Origin: Galbibacter mesophilus
GTDB lineage: Bacteria; Bacteroidota; Bacteroidia; Flavobacteriales; Flavobacteriaceae
Reading direction: 5' to 3'
Length of the DNA stretch: 64,000 bases
NCBI RefSeq assembly: GCF_023721415.1
Contig: NZ_JAMQVC010000002.1
Coordinates: forward strand, 558,001-622,000
A program made the translations under genes and the position numbers. Within the stretch, counting starts at the first letter, position 1, and every line of letters starts with the position of its first letter. Under the pieces are notes generated by a model. That model was not told the origin of the DNA. It did not search any database and was given only the letters and a program-made list of their open reading frames with translations. This document shows, piece by piece, positions 59,860 to 64,000 of the stretch.

Positions 59860-61890
59860 ATGTTGGAAACGAATCCGCTCATTTCGCTAATCCTGGCAGC
59901 AGCTGTTTCATTACTGCTCACCTATTTTTTTTACCGAAAGAAATCGGTAACTAAAATGTATATAATTACGGGTGCGTTGCGATTTGTAACCATTTTCACG
60001 GTGCTTTTGCTTCTATTGGCTCCGGAAATAAGCAACAAAACTGTATTTACTGAGAGACCTTCTTTAAATTTACTGCTGGATAATTCATCGTCTATTAGGA
60101 AATTTGGGTTTGATTCTGTTTCTCAAAGTATTCATGATAACATTGTTAATGATGATGAGCTAAGGGAAAAATTTTCAATCAACACATTTACTTTTGATGA
60201 AAAATTGAATACTTCCGATTCAGTTACATTTAAAGGAAAACAAACCAATATCGCCGCCTCCCTAAAAGGTCTGAAACGTATTCAGAAACAATCCAATTCT
60301 GCCGTAGTACTACTTTCCGATGGTAATCAAACTTTTGGAGAAGATTATCAATATTTCACCAAAGAATATCAAAATCCTATTTATCCGATTGTGTTGGGAG
60401 ACACTACGAGATTTAGTGATTTAAAGATTACGCAACTCAACGTAAACAAATATGCATACCTAAAGAATAAGTTTCCGGTAGAGGCATTTTTGAGTTACGA
60501 AGGTGATAGTGAAGTGACTTCAGATTTCAGAATTATAAAAGGAAATCAAGTTGTGTTTTCAAAAAAGGTTTCTTTTAATACTGAGAATAGGTCAGAAGTT
60601 ATCCAAACCGAATTATTGGCCGATAAGACTGGCGTACAGCAATTAAAAGCGGAAATAGTGCCGCTTTCAGAAGAAAAAAATAAAACCAATAACACCAAAC
60701 TTTTCGCCATTGAAGTAATCGATGAAAAAAACAATATCGCTATTGTTACCGATGTTTTGCACCCTGATATTGGCGCTTTAAAAAAGATCATTGAGAGTAA
60801 TGAGTTCAGAAAAGCTTCCATTATTCGCGTAGAGGAAATGAACAAGATTGAAAACGATTTTCAACTCTACATTTTGTACCAACCCAACGTTGCTTTTAAA
60901 AGAGTATTGGAAGAAATTAAAGCCTCTAACCAAAATTATTGGATAATTGACGGGACAGATACTAATTGGAGTTTTCTGAATACAATGGATTTAGGGTTAC
61001 AGCAAACCGTAAGTCCTTCAGAAGAGGATTTTTTACCCGTTCTAAATCCGAATTTCGGTCCTTTCCAAGTGGAAAACATAGATTTCTCTGATTTTCCACC
61101 ACTTTTATCAAGTATGGGAAATGCAAGTTTTTTAAGTTCGAATGAAATCTTGCTTTACAAAAAGATAGGCGCTATTGAAACTTCAGAACCTTTATTGGCA
61201 ACCTTTGGGGATAACAACCAAAAAGCCGCTATTTTATTTGGGGAAGGGATTTGGAAATGGCGATCCGCGAGTTATAGGGAAATGGAAAGCACGGAAACTT
61301 TTGACAACTTTTTTGGTAAACTGATACAGTATTTGGCATCCAATAAGAAAAGAAGCCGATTAACGGTTGAAAATGAATCCTTTTACTACGGAAATGCTTC
61401 GATTACGATAAAGGCGTCCTATTACGATAAAAATTTTGTATTCGACCCAAATGCTTCGTTGGAAATTGAAGTAAAAAATCAGGATACCAATGAATCAGTT
61501 ACCTTTCCGATGCTTTTCAAAGGCACATTTTATCAAGTGGATGTAAGTTCTTTGCCAGCTGGAAATTATGATTTTACAGTTAGGGAAACTTCAGAAAAAA
61601 TAGCACAAGCTGGTAGCTTTACTATTTTGGAGTATGATGTAGAAAAACAATTTGTGAATCCAGATATAAAAAGACTTACCGAACTGGCAAATACAACGGA
61701 AGGAAAAGTATTTTACAGCAAAGATTTTGAGATACTTAAAGAAGAATTATTAACAAATTCTCGGTATTTGGCCGTTCAAAAAAGTAAAGAAAATATTGTA
61801 CCTTTAATTGAGTGGCAATGGTTGTTAATTTTACTTTCAATAACCCTAGCTGCTGAATGGTTTTTAAGAAAATACTACGGACTCATTTAA
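59860..61890 (+). CDS. VWA-like membrane protein of unknown function
   Basis: A 676-aa protein with two N-terminal transmembrane helices (LISLILAAAVSLLLTYFF, FVTIFTVLLLLL), a periplasmic part and a C-terminal helix (WLLILLSITLAAEWFL). The soluble region begins with a VWA-type metal motif, LLLDNSSSI (DxSxS), then VVLLSDGNQTFGEDY. This layout resembles the Bat-type aerotolerance and related VWA membrane proteins of Bacteroidota. It starts with ATG at 59860. It is followed at 10 bp by the short-chain dehydrogenase gene. Confidence 0.8.
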   Translation: MLETNPLISLILAAAVSLLLTYFFYRKKSVTKMYIITGALRFVTIFTVLLLLLAPEISNKTVFTERPSLNLLLDNSSSIRKFGFDSVSQSIHDNIVNDDELREKFSINTFTFDEKLNTSDSVTFKGKQTNIAASLKGLKRIQKQSNSAVVLLSDGNQTFGEDYQYFTKEYQNPIYPIVLGDTTRFSDLKITQLNVNKYAYLKNKFPVEAFLSYEGDSEVTSDFRIIKGNQVVFSKKVSFNTENRSEVIQTELLADKTGVQQLKAEIVPLSEEKNKTNNTKLFAIEVIDEKNNIAIVTDVLHPDIGALKKIIESNEFRKASIIRVEEMNKIENDFQLYILYQPNVAFKRVLEEIKASNQNYWIIDGTDTNWSFLNTMDLGLQQTVSPSEEDFLPVLNPNFGPFQVENIDFSDFPPLLSSMGNASFLSSNEILLYKKIGAIETSEPLLATFGDNNQKAAILFGEGIWKWRSASYREMESTETFDNFFGKLIQYLASNKKRSRLTVENESFYYGNASITIKASYYDKNFVFDPNASLEIEVKNQDTNESVTFPMLFKGTFYQVDVSSLPAGNYDFTVRETSEKIAQAGSFTILEYDVEKQFVNPDIKRLTELANTTEGKVFYSKDFEILKEELLTNSRYLAVQKSKENIVPLIEWQWLLILLSITLAAEWFLRKYYGLI

Positions 61891-61899
61891 AAAAGCAAA

Positions 61900-62700
61900 A
61901 TGGCATTATTGAAAAATCAAGTGGCATTGGTTACGGGAGCGAGCTCCGGCATTGGTAAATCGGTAGCGATTTATTTGGCAAAAGAAGGTGCTAGCGTGGC
62001 GGTGAATTATCATTCTGATGAAGAAGGCGCCAAAGAAGTGGTGGAAACAATTAAAAATAGTGGAGGAAAGGCTTTCGCAGTTCAGGCCGATGTGGGGAAC
62101 GAAGAAGAAGTTTTAAAAATGTTTGAAGCCGTTTACGATGAATATGACAATTTGGACATTCTTGTGAGCAATGCAGGGATACAAAAAGACGCTCCTTTTG
62201 ATGAAATGACATTGGAACAGTGGAACGCTGTAATCCGCACGAATTTAACAGGAGCATTTCTCTGTGCCAAGCAAGCGGTGAAGTTTTTCCTAAAACGGGG
62301 CTTGGTAGAAGAAATTAGTAAATCTGCTGGAAAAATTATATTTATGAGTTCGGTGCATCAGGAAATTCCTTGGGCCGGACATGTTAATTATTCAGCATCT
62401 AAAGGCGGACTTACAGAATTGATGCGGTCCATATCCCAAGAAACTGCAAATAAGTGCATTCGGGTGAACAGTATTGCTCCTGGCGCCATTAAAACTCCGA
62501 TTAATGAAGATGTTTGGAAAGATGAAGAGAAACATAAACATTTATTGAAATTAATTCCGTATAATAGGCTTGGTGAGCCAGAAGATGTAGCCGAAGCCGC
62601 TGTTTGGTTAGCTTCCGATAAATCGGAATACGTGAATGGAACTACACTTTTTGTAGACGGAGGAATGACGCTCTACCCGGGCTTTATCAATAATGGATAA
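61900..62700 (+). CDS. Short-chain dehydrogenase, glucose 1-dehydrogenase-like
   Basis: A 266-aa SDR enzyme. It has TGASSGIGKSVAIYLAKEG (cofactor binding), VSNAGIQKDAPFDEM, and the catalytic MSSVHQEIPWAGHVNYSASKGG, which resembles glucose 1-dehydrogenase of Bacillus type. The ending GTTLFVDGGMTLYPGF is also typical of that group. Glucose as substrate is likely but unproven. It lies 10 bp after the VWA-like gene. Confidence 0.85.
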   Translation: MALLKNQVALVTGASSGIGKSVAIYLAKEGASVAVNYHSDEEGAKEVVETIKNSGGKAFAVQADVGNEEEVLKMFEAVYDEYDNLDILVSNAGIQKDAPFDEMTLEQWNAVIRTNLTGAFLCAKQAVKFFLKRGLVEEISKSAGKIIFMSSVHQEIPWAGHVNYSASKGGLTELMRSISQETANKCIRVNSIAPGAIKTPINEDVWKDEEKHKHLLKLIPYNRLGEPEDVAEAAVWLASDKSEYVNGTTLFVDGGMTLYPGFINNG

Positions 62701-62737
62701 TTGAAATTAGAAATCATAAAAACTGTTATATTTTAAA

Positions 62738-63553
62738 ATGGATAAATTACCTAAAATTGGAATACCTATTATAATTGTAGTAATTGCTTTAATCATTTTT
62801 GTAGCAAAATCCACCATTACCATCGATTCGGGTGAGGCTGGTGTTTTGTTCGAAACCTTTGGGGATGGTGTGGTAACCGATGAGCCTCCCTTATCAGAAG
62901 GATTTCATTTGGTAGCGCCTTGGAATAAAGTTTTTGTTTATGAGGTAAGACAACAGGAAGTTTCTGAAAAAATGCAGGTGCTTTCTTCAAACGGACTGGA
63001 GATTAAGTTGGATGCTTCCGTTTGGTTTCAACCACAATATGATAAATTGGGCTCTTTGCATCAAGAAAAAGGTATAGACTACGTTTCTCGTGTTTTGCAA
63101 CCGGCCATACGATCTGCTACAAGAAGTGTTGTCGGCAGATATACACCAGAACAATTGTATTCTTCAAAAAGGGATGCAATTCAGGAAGAGGTTTTTGATG
63201 AATCCAAAGAAATTCTAAAAGATCAGTTTGTTCAATTAAATGAAGTGTTAGTAAGGGATATTACCCTCCCACCAACCATTAAAGAAGCTATTGAACGTAA
63301 GTTGCGTCAAGAACAAGAATCGCTGGAATACGAATTTAGAATAGAAAAGGCTGAAAAAGAAGCCGAAAAGCAGCGTATTGAAGCGCAGGGTAAAGCGGAT
63401 GCGAACCAAATTTTGAGTGCATCGTTAACTGATAAAATTTTAAGAGATAAAGGTATTGAAGCTACCATAAAATTATCGGAATCGCCTAATTCTAAAGTTA
63501 TTGTAATTGGTAGTGGCGACGAAGGAATGCCTATAATTTTAGGAAATCAATAA
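62738..63553 (+). CDS. Prohibitin-family (SPFH) membrane protein
   Basis: A 271-aa protein with an N-terminal membrane helix (IGIPIIIVVIALIIFVAKS), the SPFH/band-7 domain (TIDSGEAGVLFETFGDGV, RVLQPAIRSATRSVVGRYTPEQLYSSKR, LLP-like DITLPPTIKEAIERKLRQEQE) and a C-terminal coiled coil (EYEFRIEKAEKEAEKQRIEAQG). Such proteins form ring-shaped membrane scaffolds and can control proteases. The internal part faces the periplasm or cytoplasm depending on orientation, which sequence alone does not fix. Confidence 0.9.
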   Translation: MDKLPKIGIPIIIVVIALIIFVAKSTITIDSGEAGVLFETFGDGVVTDEPPLSEGFHLVAPWNKVFVYEVRQQEVSEKMQVLSSNGLEIKLDASVWFQPQYDKLGSLHQEKGIDYVSRVLQPAIRSATRSVVGRYTPEQLYSSKRDAIQEEVFDESKEILKDQFVQLNEVLVRDITLPPTIKEAIERKLRQEQESLEYEFRIEKAEKEAEKQRIEAQGKADANQILSASLTDKILRDKGIEATIKLSESPNSKVIVIGSGDEGMPIILGNQ

Positions 63554-63685
63554 ATTTAGTAATATAATGGCTCTCTTCTTAAACCTAATAAACTAGGAAA
63601 TTTATCAATCGAAAATAAAGGAAAAGCATCCGTTTGGGACTTTTCCAACATCTATAATTAAAAATAACCCTTAAAAATTTAAGTT

Positions 63686-64000
63686 ATGAAAAGAAGTAAA
63701 TTATATGTATTTGCAACCGTATTGGCAGTAGCTTCTTGCTTTACGGCTTGTAAAGAGGAGAAGAAAAGTGAAAAAAATGAGGCTATTGAAACCGAAAACC
63801 AAATGGTTGAGAAGAAAGAAACTAAAATTACCCTTCAAAAACTGGAAGACTCTCCAGCCTATGCAGACGCTGTTCTATCGATGGACAAGCCTAAAAGCGG
63901 AAAAATTAATAAAAGTGGTGAAGTAGATTTTTCATTTACGGTGAAGAATTACGAGTTGGGAGCGCAAACAGAGAGCTCCAACGCAGACTTATTAGCCAAT
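63686..64000 (+). CDS. Lipoprotein of unknown function (C-terminal end outside the window)
   Basis: The gene starts at ATG 63686 and runs off the right edge; 105 codons are visible. The signal peptide ends in a lipobox (CFTACKEE, Cys22), followed by a lysine/glutamate-rich linker. The visible mature part (LQKLEDSPAYADAVLSM, VDFSFTVKNYELGAQT) has no recognised domain. Weak similarity to secreted beta-sandwich lipoproteins is possible but not supported. Confidence 0.75.
   Translation, partial: MKRSKLYVFATVLAVASCFTACKEEKKSEKNEAIETENQMVEKKETKITLQKLEDSPAYADAVLSMDKPKSGKINKSGEVDFSFTVKNYELGAQTESSNADLLAN

Overview
The window reads as the chromosome of a marine-type member of the family Flavobacteriaceae (phylum Bacteroidota). 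The reasons are an AT-rich sequence, Bacteroidota-style promoter elements (TTTG and TAnnTTTG), SusC/SusD outer-membrane proteins with an ECF sigma/FecR pair, the type IX secretion regulator PorX, a fused LpxC-FabZ protein and an OtsA-OtsB fusion. The genus cannot be fixed from the sequence alone. No rRNA, tRNA, CRISPR array or transposase gene was seen.

Layout. 1-10 kb: an edge-truncated M28 peptidase, a beta-propeller fused to a VOC (glyoxalase-like) domain, a divergent trehalose pair (otsAB and a GH15 glucosidase/trehalase), then a NUDIX hydrolase, a VOC protein, a serine hydrolase lipoprotein and a thioredoxin-like protein. 10-17 kb: lysA, a LON-domain protein, sucC, two unusual tandem-repeat blocks (four 96-bp units that each carry a terminator, and a 43-bp GC-rich palindromic repeat), a small secreted protein and a GH9 lipoprotein. 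17.4-20.8 kb: a two-gene restriction-modification unit. Its cytosine-C5 methyltransferase carries an integrase-like arm DNA-binding domain at the N terminus, and three direct repeats lie just upstream.

21-39 kb: a large nutrient-uptake locus. An ECF sigma factor, FecR, SusC and SusD are followed by a cytoplasmic protein of unknown function, two consecutive Tat-exported proteins (one a mandelate-racemase-type enolase-superfamily enzyme), a CapA-like protein, a WD40 protein, a PAL-type lyase (peptidyl-alpha-hydroxyglycine alpha-amidating lyase) with its catalytic residues intact, a DASS sodium/carboxylate transporter and, on the other strand, a CehA/McbA-like PHP metallohydrolase. The locus has no recognisable glycoside hydrolase or polysaccharide lyase, so its substrate is probably not a standard glycan. 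An acid, amide or ester compound is more likely. This is one of the two best candidates for an undescribed system.

39-52 kb: glutathione peroxidase, YdeI-like protein, FN3-fasciclin lipoprotein, a DUF4258-like protein, ald, and tsaE and porX on the minus strand. Between tsaE and porX lies a plus-strand tandem array of three ~400-aa, eight-helix membrane proteins, each built from two copies of a four-helix module. A single-module relative lies on the other side of tsaE. This family is the second candidate for an undescribed system.

52-64 kb: a housekeeping run for lipid A and fatty acid synthesis (lpxD, lpxC-fabZ, lpxA, efp, a second lpxD, an NTF2-like gene, sucD, fabG), then a VWA-like membrane protein, a short-chain dehydrogenase, a prohibitin-family protein and an edge-truncated lipoprotein.
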